In this document: positions 32,469 to 44,905 of the stretch, piece by piece
Position numbering within the stretch: the stretch's first letter is position 1
How the letters are laid out: the number at the start of each line of letters is the position of its first letter
DNA from: Pyropia yezoensis
Lineage: Eukaryota; Rhodophyta; Bangiophyceae; Bangiales; Bangiaceae
Assembly (NCBI GenBank): GCA_009829735.1
Contig: CM020619.1
Span: forward strand, 1,184,590 to 1,248,589
DNA: 64,000 nucleotides
Direction: 5' to 3'
Notes under the pieces: generated by a model
Seen by the model: only the letters and a program-made list of their open reading frames with translations
The model's database searches: none
What the model was told of the DNA's origin: nothing
Program-made: the position numbers and the translations under genes

Positions 32469-34411
32469 TCGCTTCTCGCCGACTTGGCGTCCGAGTCTGA
32501 GGGCGGAGGGGAAGACGACGAGTCCGAGGACGACGTGTCCGCCTCCTCCGCCGAGGGTGTGGCGACCGCGACGACCGGTCGAGACCCACCCTCGCGGCGT
32601 GAACGTACTTCGTTCGTAGCCGACTTCTTACTCGCATTCCTAACAAGTTGTTGGATGCGTTTACTCAACTTGGGGCAATCATATGCCCAGTGTCCATCGG
32701 AGTTGCAGTTCCAACACCGATTGTCAGTTCCCGGAGGGGTCTTCCCGACTGGGGAAGACGAAGAGGTACCCTGGGAAGTTCCCACGGCAGCTACCACCCT
32801 CTCCTTGCGGATTCGGCGCGCCTCCCTCAGCTCTCTGGCCTGGCGCGCCTCCTCCCGTTCCTTGGCCAACTCGGCCTGACGCTCCTGGCGTTGTTCATCC
32901 CGCGAATTGCGGTAGGCCTCACCTCTGCGGTAAGCGAACCTAGCCAACTCGGCCAGGGTCGCCCGGGCAGTGTTATGCTCCCGGGTCTCCATCCGGACTG
33001 ACCAATGGAGTCCCTCCACAAACCGACTCTTCACCACAGCTTGTGGATGAAGAAACCCACAAAGATTGTTGAGCTAACGAACTCGCTCCGCAAAGGACAA
33101 CTCGTCCTCCGCCTCTTCCTGATGGGCTTGCGTGAACTCCTCGACTTGAGAAGCCAACGCCGCTTCATCAACCATGGCTCTCAACAACCAGTTGACGAGC
33201 TCCAAATAGGACGTCACCTCACGAGCGCCTCCACTTGAGGAGCTGGGCATGACGGACATAAGTTCTGTCCGCAGGTCGCCCTTTGTAAACTCTTGTAGCA
33301 TATAGAAAGCCATGCCTTCACTTATGGCATTGTCGTCACAGGCTTTTGTGAAACGACGTAGGAACTCAAAGACACGGAGGGGGGGAGTTCCGTCCCACTC
33401 CGCTTTGTGCCCAAAAGAGTGAAGTGCATTCTTCTTGGCACGGCCCATGGCTCGGGTCTGGACAGCACCATACGCCACCGACTTGTTGTGGAGGGCGTAG
33501 GTCTCACAGTCCAAGATCCTCTGGTAGACCGGGTTGGCTACCTGGATCTTGGGCGGCACCTCACGTTGAGGGAACAGCCGCTGTGGCACTGGGGTAAGTT
33601 GACCCTCAGTGCCCATGGTCTGGCGCGGCGCGCTTGGTGTAGCCGCCGGCGTTTCCGGGGGAAGCTCCCCCGTGTAGGGCGTACGCCCTACCGAGTATGG
33701 TGTGGCTCCCTCGTTGGGAGTCACAGGTGTCGCCCCCTGTTCGGGGCGACCTGAGATAGGCGTAAGGAGGGACTCCCCCTGCGCCTGCGAGCTCGAAAGC
33801 CCCAATCCGGTCTGGTCATTAAGGCCATCTGGCAAACTCGCCACAATCTGATTCAGAATAGTATTCGTCATCGTGACCACCAGGTCCGGCAAAGTCTGCC
33901 GCAACACATTGGTCGCCTCCCGACGGACAGTTTCCGCGAGGAGTGGATTGTCGACTCCAGTTGAGTCTCGGTCCGCCTCCGGGAGTCCACCTGAGGGGTA
34001 ACCACGTTCCTCAGGGGTCTCAACCGGGGGCATAGGCGCGAGCCCATCGCCGACCAACGGAGGTCCGCCGTCCTCCGAAAGCCTAGTTGGCGACGGCTCC
34101 AAGCCAAAGTTGGCTCCAGCCCGAGTGGAACCCGCGGGGACAGTCCTCACCCCTTGGGACGTTCCCGTTGAGTGTACCACACGGTGGCCAGACTTCGGCC
34201 CACCCACATCAGAAGTGTCACCCGAGTGAACTCCCGACTGAGTCGGGGTGGCCTGTTGCCCGCCCGCACTTCCAGTCCTGCTGGCTTGAGGGACCTCTAG
34301 TCCCTCTGCGACCCCAGGTAAACCCACCTGTGTCTCACCAGTATTCAAAGGCACTGAAGTACGTGCGTCACCCGTGTACTCCCCGGACGACGGGGGGTCC
34401 GAGCTAGCCAT
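32465..34411 (-). pseudogene. Element B2 gag, with in-frame TAG
   Basis: It starts at ATG 34411 (MASSDPPSSGEY), 100 bp inside the PBS. A Pro/Thr/Gly/Ser-rich N-terminal region leads into the capsid domain and stops at TAG (33074-33076) in FAERVR*LNNLCG, the same position as in B1. Beyond the stop the same frame continues to the CCHC knuckle and the TGA at 32465. The uninterrupted sequence here proves where family A cut the B1 gag. Confidence 0.9.
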
Positions 34412-34510
34412 GTTGGCTGACGATCCGTATGACAAGGTCCAAGACCACCGTTCCTCTGAGACAGAGGGCCCCCTACACCCGGGTGCACCCGGAGGTAAAG
34501 TTTACCTCTG

Positions 34511-34528
34511 TCCCCTGCTGCTCCACCA
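34511..34528 (-). promoter_or_regulatory. Primer binding site of B2
   Basis: TGGTGGAGCAGCAGGGGA lies two bases inside the 5' LTR on the minus strand and is identical to the PBS of family A. Confidence 0.78.
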
Positions 34529-34530
34529 AA

Positions 34531-34999
34531 TGTGGCAAAAACCACAAGCACACACGGCACCCAAGTTGGGGCGGTGTGCCAGGGCTGCCTCCCGTGTCGG
34601 GGGAACCGGAAGAAGTGCAAGTCGCACACACTCTGTCCCTCTTGTGGGGCAAACCCCCCCCGGACAAACAAGAGGATGGTCTGTGGTCCAACAGCTTCTT
34701 GGTCGGGACGGGGACGCAGGGCCAAGCCCCGCTGTCCCTCCGCTTATCCCCCCAGGGTCCACTCAGAATCTCGCCACTCAGAATCTCCCACCCCAGCACC
34801 TGCCGACCGGGCCACACGAAAATTCAAGACGATAAATGCAGAAAACCCTCAAATCCAAGTTGGATTTACTACTAAGCTAACTATCCCAAACTTAGGGAAT
34901 ATGGACCCAAATGCAGGGGGAGGAACGGATCAGGCCAGTGGCCTGCCGCCCCTTGCATGGCACGTGTTGCCCCCCTACCTGGGGGTCAATACTGCCACA
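34531..34999 (-). repeat. Family B LTR (5' LTR of B2)
   Basis: This is a 469-bp minus-strand copy of the LTR at 27415-27883. The PBS is on its left side. On its right, instead of host flank, TTTGA and half of a B-type aORF follow at once. Confidence 0.92.
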
Positions 35000-36457
35000 T
35001 TTGAAGGGTTGCAGTCGACGCGGCCAACCAGGAAATGGTGCGCACCAACGTGGTGATCATCATCTCTGAGGTTAGAGGCGTGGGCGGTAACACCAACTTG
35101 GGGTATACCGTCAGGAGGGTGGCCCCCAAGTTGAGGGACACCGGGGTGGACGACTCAACGGCCAAGCTAATCGGGATGTCCCCGTGCGGCTGGTAGGGGA
35201 CAGGAGGAAGCGGAGGGCCACGCCGAGGTGGCGGTGCCCAGGTGTAACTGCGACCCCTACTCGGGGTCCCCGCAGTGGGCTGGGTCATGTGGTCATCATG
35301 CGAAGGCACGGCCATCACTATGGCCTTGTCCGGGGTTGGCGCAGTGTGGCGATCCACCCCCGGGGCATACGGGTAGTCCCCGATGCCCAACCCCTCTCGT
35401 AGTACCACACGGCCGTCGTGAAGTTCACGAGCGACCCATACGAACTGGCGAAGTGCGCCATCGTCCTTGGGCCCACGAGTGGGGCGGCGCAACTTGTGCT
35501 CAATGCTCTCCCACTCGATAAACTTGTGGAGCCGGGGCGTCTCCTTAAGTAGAGTGAGTTGTCCTGATGAGCACCTCTCAGCAACTAGCTGAGGGGTGAG
35601 CTGTTCCAAACCTTGGATAAGCCGGAGGGGAAGATGCCAAAGCATCCCCCGCCGCTGGACACAGGACACCCAGGTCGACATGACCTCGAGGAGCCACTGG
35701 GTGGCCAACATGGCCCACACCAGATGATCCGGGCTAGCCGTCAACATGACGGAGCCGAAGTGGTCGAGCAACCGCGGCAGCAACGCCGGGAACCCGTAGG
35801 GGACCTCAACTTGAGGCCACCACTCGGGCTTCTTCGGGTAGTACTGCTCCTTACTGGCAGCAGACTGCTGAGGAAACTCAAGTTGAGCCGAGGTCACCAA
35901 GTAGGGACCTCGCTGGAAGTCCTTCTCCATCCGCACATCAAAGTGATGAGTGTGCGGATCGGCCTCGTGAAGGTACGGGGGGCGAGTTGCCACCGCGTCC
36001 CAAGTAAAGGTCGGCAAGTCGCCGGGACCCGGGATAGTTCCCCCGCGGTCCACCATGGCCTTGGCCCGCTGTCGTCCTCGACCTCCTCATCGTCCAGGAC
36101 GGCAAACTAATCCGTCCTGAAGCCGGCAGGGAACCCGACCCTACGAGGATACTTCTCCCGTAGGCGGTCCCGTACCCGACCCATCGCTGCGCCAAGTCGG
36201 CCACAGCGAAGAACAGTCAACCCCTCCTCATAGAGAGGCCATGAGGGGTAAAACCACCGCCCCAAGGGCTCACGCGGGACAACGTGTCCCGCCTCCGGGG
36301 GAGATCCCGCCGTCAACCCAAAGCCGGTTGACGCGGGAGTCCCATCCCCCGGAGAAGCCGCGGAGCCCCCGCCGGAAGTTCCGGCGGGCGCCGCACCGTA
36401 GAAGGTGTCCTCCATGCGTTCGTCGAGGGAGTCCGTCTCCACCCCCGGGGTCGCCAT
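35000..36457 (-). pseudogene. Element B2 aORF, N-terminal half
   Basis: From ATG 36457 (MATPGVETDSLDE) this matches the first 490 or so residues of aORF-B, including YYPK, QVEVPYGF, QWLLEV and LWHLP. It ends in STATLQ at the LTR. A stop (FRTD*, Gln to TAG) near 36109 and a one-base deletion soon after break the frame. The missing C-terminal half is at 27884-28373 in the opposite orientation. Confidence 0.88.
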
Positions 36458-36795
36458 GGCTCTCCCCAAGTTGGGGAGAGACGCCCTGCCTTCAGCGGCA
36501 CGAGACCCGCCTCGACTTGAGGAAGACTCGGATCGTGGGTAGACGGGTGGCCTCCCCAGCGTGGGGCGGCCCAGGGGAAGGTGAAGGGGATGTGGTGGTG
36601 ATGGTGAAGTGCGAACCGGGGAGAGCAAGCTGCCGAGTGGGCAAGCTTGAGGAGAGGGGCGGTCAACGTGACCGCCTCCACATCCGCGTTACGTACTCGA
36701 AGGGGGACAGCAAGTCGCGCCCCCAACGCCGAGACGTGCGTTTACGCACCCCCTCACAGGGCCGACCGGCTCGGTCGGAACTGAGGAGAGGGGAG

Positions 36796-37270
36796 TGTGG
36801 CAGTATTGACCCTGACCCCCAGGTAAAGGGGCAACACGTGCCATGCAAGGGGCGGCAGGCCACTAGCCTGATCCGTTCCTCCCCCTGCATTTGGGTCCAT
36901 ATTCCCTATGTTTGGGATAGTTAGCTTAGTAGTAAATCCAACTTGGATTTGAGGGTTTTCTGCATTTATCGTCTTGAATTTTCGTGTGGCCCGGTGGGCA
37001 GGTGCTGGGGTGGGAGATTCTGAGTGGCGAGATTCTGAGAGGACCCTGGGGGGATAAGGGGAGGGACAGCGGGGCTTGACCGTGCGTCCCCGTCCCGACC
37101 AAGAAACTGTTGGACCACACACCATCTTCTTGCTTGTCAGTGGGGGGTTTGCCCCACAACAGGGACAGAGTGTGTGCGACTTGCACTTATTCCGGTTCCC
37201 CCGACACGGGAGGCAGCCCTTGTACACCGTTCCAACTTGGGTGTCGCGTGTGTAAGTGGTTTTTGCCACA
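36796..37270 (+). repeat. Family B LTR (3' LTR of B2 before inversion)
   Basis: This copy starts TGTGGCAGTATTGACC, ends TTTTTGCCACA and is about 475 bp. The tract GAGGAGAGGGGAG precedes it. It lies next to the 5' end of the aORF half, which is where the 3' LTR of a B element belongs. Its outer flank begins GCAGG. Confidence 0.88.
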
Positions 37271-37530
37271 GCAGGGAGCGCCTGCCACCGCTACATTTCC
37301 CCCTGGGGATGCTTTGGGCCTCATCCGCTTTTGCATATGATGTGGAAGCGAGAGGCTTCTCTTCCCTGAGAGAGGATAATGGGTTCAACCCTCCTCTGGA
37401 GGCACTGACCGCACACCTCCTTCCCTTTCACCCCTTGACTGAGGTGACTGGGGAGTGGCCCGGACGGCGCGGCACCGCCCCCTGACGGCGGAGTGACCTG
37501 ACACAGGACGGGGGCCTGCCCAACGGGTCA
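37271..37530. other. Unique flank between two B-type LTRs
   Basis: No gene is seen in these 260 bases. The first five bases, GCAGG, would be the target duplication of B2. Confidence 0.5.
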
Positions 37531-38002
37531 TGTGGCAGAGCTGGCCCCACGCAGGGGACAGGGCGCGCCACACGGGGTCAAGAGACTGCTGGTGTGACCC
37601 GTTTCTCCCTTTGCATTTGATCTCGAACTTCCCTAAGTCAGGGATACTTTGCTTGATAGTAAATCCAACATGGATTTAAGTGTTTTCTGCATCTTTTTAT
37701 CGTCTTGAATTTTCGTGTGGCCCGGTTGGCCGGTGCTGGGGTGGGAGCTTCTGAGTGGCGAGATTCTGAGAGGACCCTGGAGGGATGCGGGGAGGGACAG
37801 CGGGGCTTGGCCTCGCTTTCCCGTCCCGACCAAGAAACTGTTGGCCCCCACACCATCTTCTTGTTTCGTAGTGGGGGGGATTGCCCCACAACAGAGACAG
37901 CGTGTGTGCGACTTGCACTTCTTCCGGTTCCCCCGGCACGGGAGGCAGCCCTTGTGCACCGCCCCAACTTGAGTGCTGTGTGCGCGAGTGGTTTTTGCCA
38001 CG
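37531..38002 (+). repeat. Diverged family B-type LTR, probably solo
   Basis: It starts TGTGGCAG and runs to GGTTTTTGCCACG, with the central part (AAATCCAACATGG to CCCCGACAC) clearly similar to the B LTRs but with many changes. The last base of the CA end is mutated. No PPT lies before it and no PBS after it. Confidence 0.75.
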
Positions 38003-38057
38003 CAAACGTGGCCCGACCCCTGTTTGCAATGACCAGTTTGATGGTACCCGATCCGTT

Positions 38058-38340
38058 ACCCGAGTTCACTCCTGAAGAGCTGAACTCTTTTGAGGAACTG
38101 AATTCCCGACTGGCCCATACTCCTCTCCTGGCTCTACCGAGACGCACGGGCCAGTTCATCGTTGACACGGACGCGAGGTCCTCTCAGATCGGCTATGTAC
38201 TTTTTGCAGGATCAGGAGGACCGGGCGTATAAGCCTGTGGGATTCTGGAGTCAGTTGCTTACGCTGGCCGAAAGGAACTATAGAACCACGGAACGAGAGT
38301 GTCGTTCGGTCGTGTGGGCCCTTTTCCTGCAACGGCCTTC
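38058..38340 (+). pseudogene. Gypsy pol relic: RNase H fragment
   Basis: This is a fragment spanning the end of RT and RNase H (TPLLALPRRTGQFIVDTDA, then FWSQLLTLAERNYRTTERE and VVWALFL). One extra T in the TTTTT run near 38205 shifts the frame in the middle. It differs from families A and B, so it is a third, older gypsy lineage. Nothing else of pol remains nearby. Confidence 0.8.
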
Positions 38341-38350
38341 AGGGCACTCT

Positions 38351-38710
38351 TCCCGTGATCCAATCCAAGCCAAACTCTCCCATGTGTCTCTCCCGAGCCT
38401 CTAGAGTCTTAAACGACTCTCTCTTTCTATCCCGCACACCGCCACCCACCCCTCTGGACCCCCCAACATATGGTCCTAATGCGAACCCAGGGATGGACAT
38501 TCGGTGACTACCCCACCCCCACCCACCTTTCCCGTGATTCAATCCAAACAAAGCTCTCCCATAAGTTTCTCTCGACCCTCTAGAGTCTTAGAAGTTCCTC
38601 CCTTTCCATCCAGCACACCACCGCCCACCCCTCTGGACCCCCCTCGATATGGTCCTAATTCGAACCCGGGTATGGATATTCGGTGACTACCCCCCCCCAC
38701 CTCCCTTCTC
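38351..38710 (+). repeat. Two tandem copies of a 180-bp repeat
   Basis: CCCGTGAT(C/T)CAATCCAA at 38351 recurs at 38531. The blocks CTCTAGAGTCTTA, CCCACCCCTCTGGACCCCCC, GGTCCTAAT.CGAACCC and ATTCGGTGACTACCCC follow in both. On the minus strand GGGTTCGAATTAGG resembles a polymerase III B box, but no A box or tRNA fold was found. Confidence 0.8.
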
Positions 38711-41700
38711 CCGAGATGAAAGTCAATGACAAACATTCGCTTTGCTGATCCATCCTTTTTTTAACCTCTGAGGTGATGCCACGTCCAAGAAAACTCCAAA
38801 ATCTCCCCACAGGTCGCTGAGCTGTGGCGCCCCTACCCCAAAGCGCACCATGTACATCTCTGGGATACCAAACGCCGGACACGCACAGCCACAGGGCTTG
38901 ACGTAAGGCATCAGAGCGCCCCAGGAGCGTAGAGAGTCAGTACGAGTACCCCGGGAGCGAAACCGCGACCTCATTTGGGCCATACAACTCCTTGGAAGGG
39001 CCGATCTCCAATAAAAAAAAGGCCCCTATACCCTCCTAAGGAGACTTAACGGGCTTCGAACACCTACTCACTCTCAGGAGCATGTTTTCATAGCATTTTG
39101 AGCATTCTGGGGTCGTGTTTCATGTAGCTTATGTCATAATAGGAAACATTCTCTCGGAGGGGTCTGCTTCATAGCGCAGAATCCTAAAGGAGAGCATGTT
39201 TTGGTATCTGTTTTGACAGTCATACGGGTCGCGGGCGGGGAAGAGGAGGTGAGCTTTATAGCGCAGCCCGCTCTCAGGCTCATGTTTTCATAGCACTTTG
39301 AGCATGCTGGGGTGGTCTCCCATGCAGCTCGCTCTCTCGGTTCTGGGCCTTTCTCTGGGGACATCTCGATGTGCCCTCATCGGGGAGAGCATGTTCTGGC
39401 AGATGTAGTGTTGCTTACGTGGCTCGTAGCCCGCATACATACCATAAAAGTCACCATATGCCTCTCTGGCGGGCGTCGGTCGTATGACATGGACCTTACC
39501 TGGAGAACATTTTTCGTACGATTCTGGACGGGCAGCGCCGTTGCTCGGTCGTCAGCCGTACATCATATGCGCGTTTCCTGATTTGAACAAACGGCATGCA
39601 AGTGCATCATATCAGAAGCATGTTTCTTCATATGGGCTGTAGGTAGGCAGGCTCTTCAGTCGTTTACCCATAATTGCACGTCGAAGAAGCTTTTTGGTAT
39701 AGAACAGCTTTGTGCCCTGACCTTCTCATGAGCTTGATCTCTCTCTATAATACGCTGGATCCTGCTGAATTACCCACAGCAGACGCATTTCTGGGGCAGA
39801 AACCCTCTCTGCAGATGGGCAGATCTGTAGAGAGGGGTTCCCCTTGATGACGCAATGGCTGAGCAAACGCAGTGTTATCCAGAAGGGTCAACCCTCTTGG
39901 GGATGTACACCCATACCAGCATTGTTTGTTGAGAGGGGTTGGTTCTACGAGCGAGTCCCTAAACCACGACCTCATTCAGATACGTAGGCGGTCTGTACTC
40001 AGACTGCCCTACTGGCTGATTGTCCATATTCGCTCGTGCGCACGCGCCGCAGGTCGAATGGGCTTGTCCTTATGGAGTGCGGCGGTCTTCAAAGAATCGG
40101 TCTTCATACAGCGACCTCATTTACATACTGCCGGCTGAGTAGGCTTGTCCCTATGGAGCGCCGCATTGTTCTAAGAATCGGTCTCTATGCAGCGACCTAA
40201 TTTACGTACAAGGCACCTTTTTAATACGCATACTTGCCATTTGGCTGATTGTCCTTACAGTCACTGCCTCTTTGGAATTCTATTTAGACGAGTCGCCCTC
40301 TGAGTGGGCCGGTCCTTATGGAGTGCCCGTGTCTTCTATGACCGGGTCACGCATACAGTGACCACACTCAGAATCGTATGGCACCGTGCTGGAGGACCAT
40401 GCACACAGGCCGCCGTCTGAATGGGCAAGTAGTACTTGGAGAGTCGTGTATGAAAGCATGAGGCACATGGTCTATGGACCCGTTGAGCCTAGCCTATGCC
40501 ATCTTCTCGAGTCGACCGGTAATCGTCTCCTCCCTTCGCGACGACAAGCTCTTGAGCTTTTCGTGTGTCAGAACTCTGTGGTATCTGCTTGTCTGTAGTG
40601 TGGGCTTCCTTCAGAACAGCGTATCAGCACACGACGTCAGGGTATATGATAGTTTTGCTTTATGGTCCCGGGTTTGGTAGTATGGTTCCATGTCGGTCCA
40701 CTCACCTCCCAACCATAATGTGTTTGATATCACCTGCACGGTGCGTCTTGTCAGAATACCAATCTGTGTGGCGGTCGATAGACTAGACCTTATGCCGCAT
40801 CAGTCTCTGATCACTATGTAAGCGCACATATCCCTCAATGTGTTCATAGCTGTCATGGATCTTCAGTTGGGTGTGCCAGAAAGATACGCCACCAGTATGT
40901 GGAAAGGTCCTTGTAGTATGAGAAGAGTACAGGTATGAAGAGCACGTACTTTTCTCTTGTGATGCCATCGCGGGTACGGGCTGCTCGCATTATGTTTTTA
41001 AGGTGTCCAAGGTGCTTGTAGGATTGCTGAACGCACTGATACGGCCATGAGAAAGGTCATATGGTGAGGTTCACTCCTCCATCGCATTGTGTGTGCTGGA
41101 TGTTTGGGCGGCTTTGGCGTCATGGAAAACCTCGGTCTGTACCTCATCAGGGAGGGCTTCCATGTGAGCAATCTCTCCAGTCAAACACACACCCATGGGC
41201 GCCCTGCTAGGCAAAATGTAACTCTCGATCCGACACAGCCTGTGGGGTGTTCTTCCGTGTGGCGTGAAAGGGTTCATACTGGATGTCTTCCCTTTGGACA
41301 CCAGTCTGTTGGTATGTACACAAACCATCTAGAGCGAGCAAAGAAATGGCGTGCAAGTGCCACAAAGGAAGGGAGGCCTTCCTGCTACCGTTTGTCCTTT
41401 TAACGATCATGGGGGAGTATATAGAGACATTTGAAAGGGATCCTTTTCCACAAGGCGGTGCCCTCGCGCAAAGGTGTTGCTCTGCACGCATATTTAAGAT
41501 GATTGCTGGTCACTCCTACGCGTCCACTTGGGAAAGTGCCTTCTCTTTTGTCTGTTTTTTCGACGCCCTTCTGCTTTTTCAAGGGTACACCCAAGGTACA
41601 GGGAAAGCGCAGTGACTTCCTTGGCCTGCCGTTAGAGAAATAGCCTGACTAAAGAGGAATCCTTCAGTGCGTTGCCCAGTTGAGAGTTCTTGTCAGGCTC

Positions 41701-42435
41701 TAGAGTGTTCGTATGCCTATTATTATTATAGCTCATGTGCACGCGCGGAGAGGCATCCCACGCGGAATGGGGAAGAGCACCCTTATGAATAAGATAGTTC
41801 TTATTCTGATTCCCTTGCTTGACGCTGTGTGGGAATCGCTTTGCCTTGGGGGTACACCTTCCACTCCATGCCAAAGCAATCGATCTATGCCCCGAGGGTC
41901 ATTCTACATGAAGAGCCCGAAGCTTGTCTGAGTTGGAGGCAAAGGTAGTCTTTCGTTTATGCGGGGTCCGCTCTCACACTGTGGTCGGCACGGTCCCTTG
42001 TGTAGGGACTGCGCTGCTCAACATTCGACTGGAGAGGGGAAAAAAAAAAACAAGGATGACACGCACATATGTGTTTTCTAGGACAGTGACCTGTCGACTG
42101 CCTCGCGGTGGTTGGCATGATGCCCCAAGTGGGGGGGGGAAACAGTCTATATGATTGATAAAAACCAGTCCGGAATAAGGCGCGCTGGCGCACACCCTTG
42201 GTCACGGCCACAAGTCGACGGCCCTCACTGGCACACCCTGCAACTACTGTTCGCTTTTGACAAGACACAACTACAATATGGAGGAAATGCCAGAGAAGCT
42301 GTGCCGCAGTACCTGTGGACGCGTAGCGATATCCATCCCTCTTGTTTGCGACTTGGTACAAGAACGCGCGCCAGGACATGGATTGCCCTTTGACTTTCCC
42401 ACCCGGCCCGCGACTCTACCCATGACGAGCATATT
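38711..42435 (+). other. rDNA intergenic spacer / external transcribed spacer
   Basis: No protein gene is seen. The spacer has degenerate direct repeats. A roughly 200-bp unit with CATGTTTTCATAGCA.TTTGAGCAT.CTGGGG occurs at 39084 and 39284. A unit of about 82 bp with CTTGTCC.TATGGAG.GC and CAGCGACCT.ATTTAC occurs at 40061, 40143 and, weaker, 40308. GGCTGATTGTCC occurs at 40013 and 40251. Such subrepeats are usual in rDNA spacers. The part just before the SSU is probably the 5' ETS. The transcription start was not identified. Confidence 0.65.
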
Positions 42436-43000
42436 TACCTGGTTGATCCTACCAGTAGTCATATGATTGTCTCAAAGACTAAGCTATGCACGTCTAAGTA
42501 CAAACCATTTTATACTCGTGGAACTGCGAATGGCTCATTAAAACAGTCATAGTTCCTCTGGGAACATCACTACTTGGATAACCGTAGTAATTCAAAAGCT
42601 ATTAGAAGCCTCAACGCCCGACTTACGAGGGGTGATATTTATTGGATAAAAGCCATCGTGCACTTTCTGGAGCGTTTTCAAATGATTCACAATAACTCGT
42701 CGGATCGCATGGCCTCCTGCTGGCAACTTCTCATTCAGATTTCTGCCGCATCAACTTTCGATGGTAGAGTATTGGTCGACCAAGGTGTGGACGGGGGACG
42801 GGGAATAAGAGCTCGACTCCGGAGAGGGAGACTGAGAAACGGCTACCACATCCAAGGAAGGCAGCAGGTGACTAAATCATTCAATCACGACTCGGGGAGG
42901 TAGTGACAAAAAATAGCAATAGGGGGCCCTTTGGGTCTTCTACTTGGATTGAGATCAATTCGAATCCCTTGTCGAGGATCCATTGAAGGGCAAGTCTGGT

Positions 43001-43522
43001 GACTGTATGCACCAAAGCCCTCATTAAAATAACAGCGCCAGATGTCTCTTTCTGGAAGCGTAGCATGCATGGGTTTGTTCCTCTCTGCATCGCCGTCTGG
43101 AAAGCGAGTAGGCAAACGATGGGAAACCTGGCTTTGAGTAGTAACCAACCACAGAGCCCCCATCATACACTTCTAAATAGCCGGGGAGCGCTTTTGAAGC
43201 CTTGACCACCGAGGTCCGCCGAGAGGTAAGAGCAAGCAATCGTTCAGGACGCCGCAGTTTACGTAGTGTTACATGGATGGTAAATACGTCAAGGATAGGG
43301 TTGATCAACAGGGAAGCGCGAATGCCGGCTTGCGTCATTTAATGATGAGCACACAGCATACACGGCAAAGGCGAAGCTTCAGAGACTCCAATGGAGTGGG
43401 CGTAAGCGTAAGGAAGACTCAAATCCCTTGGGAAGCCAGGTCCACAGTTCTGACGGGGTGATGCTCGCAACGAATGACTGTGAGGGGCGACAGCACAAAG
43501 GGGCTGTCGTAGGGTAGCAATG
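43001..43522 (+). ncRNA. Group I intron at SSU position S516
   Basis: The insertion of 522 bp falls exactly between AAGTCTGGT and GCCAGCAGCCGCGG, that is after U516 in E. coli numbering. The upstream exon ends in U and the intron ends in G, as in group I introns. TTCAGAGACT at 43378-43387 resembles the conserved R element, but a clear P7 partner was not found by eye. No homing endonuclease frame is evident. Confidence 0.75.
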
Positions 43523-44377
43523 GCCAGCAGCCGCGGTAGCTCCAGCTCCAATAGCGTATATTGAAGCTTTTGAAGTTGAAACGCTCGTAGTCGGACCTCG
43601 GAGCGCATGAACAATGCCGACTGGGGATTAGCGGTGGCACTTTATATGTTCCGTCAGCACTCCCTCACGGAAGCCAAAGTCTTTGGGTTCTGAGGGGAGT
43701 ATGGTCGTAAGGCTGAAACTGAAAGGAATTGGCGGAAGAGCACCACCAGGAGAGGAGCCTGCGGCTTAATTTAACTCAACACTGAAACACTTACCAGGTC
43801 TGAACAAAAGACTGATTGACAGACTGAAAGCGCTTTCTTGATTTTTTGGTTGGTGGTGCTTGGCCGTTCTGAGTTGGTGGAGTTATTTGTCTGGTTACTT
43901 TCGTTAACGAACGAGACCTCGTCCTGAGAAATAGGTGCGCGCATGCCAGCACTGCCTTCTTTTTTGCCTTCTTAGAGAGACTATGCGCGTCTAGCGTATG
44001 GAATGTTGAGGCAATAACAGTTCTGTGATGCCGTTAGATGTTCTGGCCCGCACGCGTGCTACACTGATGCACTCAACGAGTTTCACTTGATAGTCCCTGG
44101 GTCGGAAGTCTCGGGTAATCTTTTGAAAGTGCATCGTGTGCTGGGGATACATCATTGCCATCATTCATCTTCAACAAGGAACTCCTCGTAGGCGCAGGTC
44201 ATCAGCCTGCGCCGAATACGTCCCTGACCTTTGTACACACCGCCCGTCGCTCCTATCGATTGAAAGGTCCGATGAAATGTCCCGATCGCGGCTAGTGTGA
44301 TGGACTCGTCCAGAGCGGTAGCCGTGTAAGCTCATTAAATCTGATCATTAAGAGAAAGGAGAAGTCGTGACAAGGCT

Positions 44378-44905
44378 TGCGTATTTTGTGGATGGGCACT
44401 TGTGGCGTTCTCTGCGCCTTTCGGATGTCCCCTTCCGTAGGAAAACGTGCACGAAGCCATTGCGGCCCGAAAGGGTGCACAGTGCGCGACTATAAATACT
44501 GATTCTGTTGTCAACGCAAGCAGCGGTTCTTGTCACGGAACAGCTGCGACTGGCTCAAATTGCGGGAAAACCCCGAAGTCAACACGCACCGCGGCTTGAC
44601 GTGAAAGCGTCAGGCGCAACAGTCGGGGTAGCGCCCTGCCCGATGGTCATAACTTTGTTGAATGGCACAATGGGCAATTCGTAGCCAAGCCCCTAAGGTC
44701 CTTCGTGGCTATGGGAAAGGTTCACAGACTGTAGGGGAAGGGGCTTCTTCTACAAAAGAAAAAGAAGAAGGCGCTTAAGAGACAGTCGGTTCCCGGCGAG
44801 AGCAGTGTCGCATGTGGGGAAGGCACCCATGAAAAGTGGGCGCTGGAGAGCGATGTGAGCCCGTAAAGGGTGGGAAGTTTTCCGATAAATTGGGAATCGG
44901 GCACG
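44378..44905 (+). ncRNA. Group I intron at SSU position S1506
   Basis: About 528 bp interrupt GTCGTGACAAGGCT and TTCCGTAGGTGAACC. The catalytic core is recognisable: AAATTGCGGGAAA (44557-44569, P/Q), GTTCACAGACTGTA (44720-44733, R) and AAGAGACAGTC (44777-44787, S). GACTGT in R and ACAGTC in S pair perfectly as P7. The intron ends in G. The 5' boundary is uncertain by a base because the exon reads AAGGCT where AAGGT is expected. No endonuclease ORF of normal length is seen on either strand. Confidence 0.88.

Noticed and set aside
38600..38680. tRNA-like gene or SINE head from a B-box-like GGGTTCGAATTAGG
   Set aside because: There is no A box at the right distance and no cloverleaf. It is kept only as a note on the 180-bp repeat.
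40500..42400. Frames of 60-110 codons in the rDNA spacer
   Set aside because: No similarity is recognised and they have no coding-like composition. They lie in a repeat-bearing spacer directly before the SSU.
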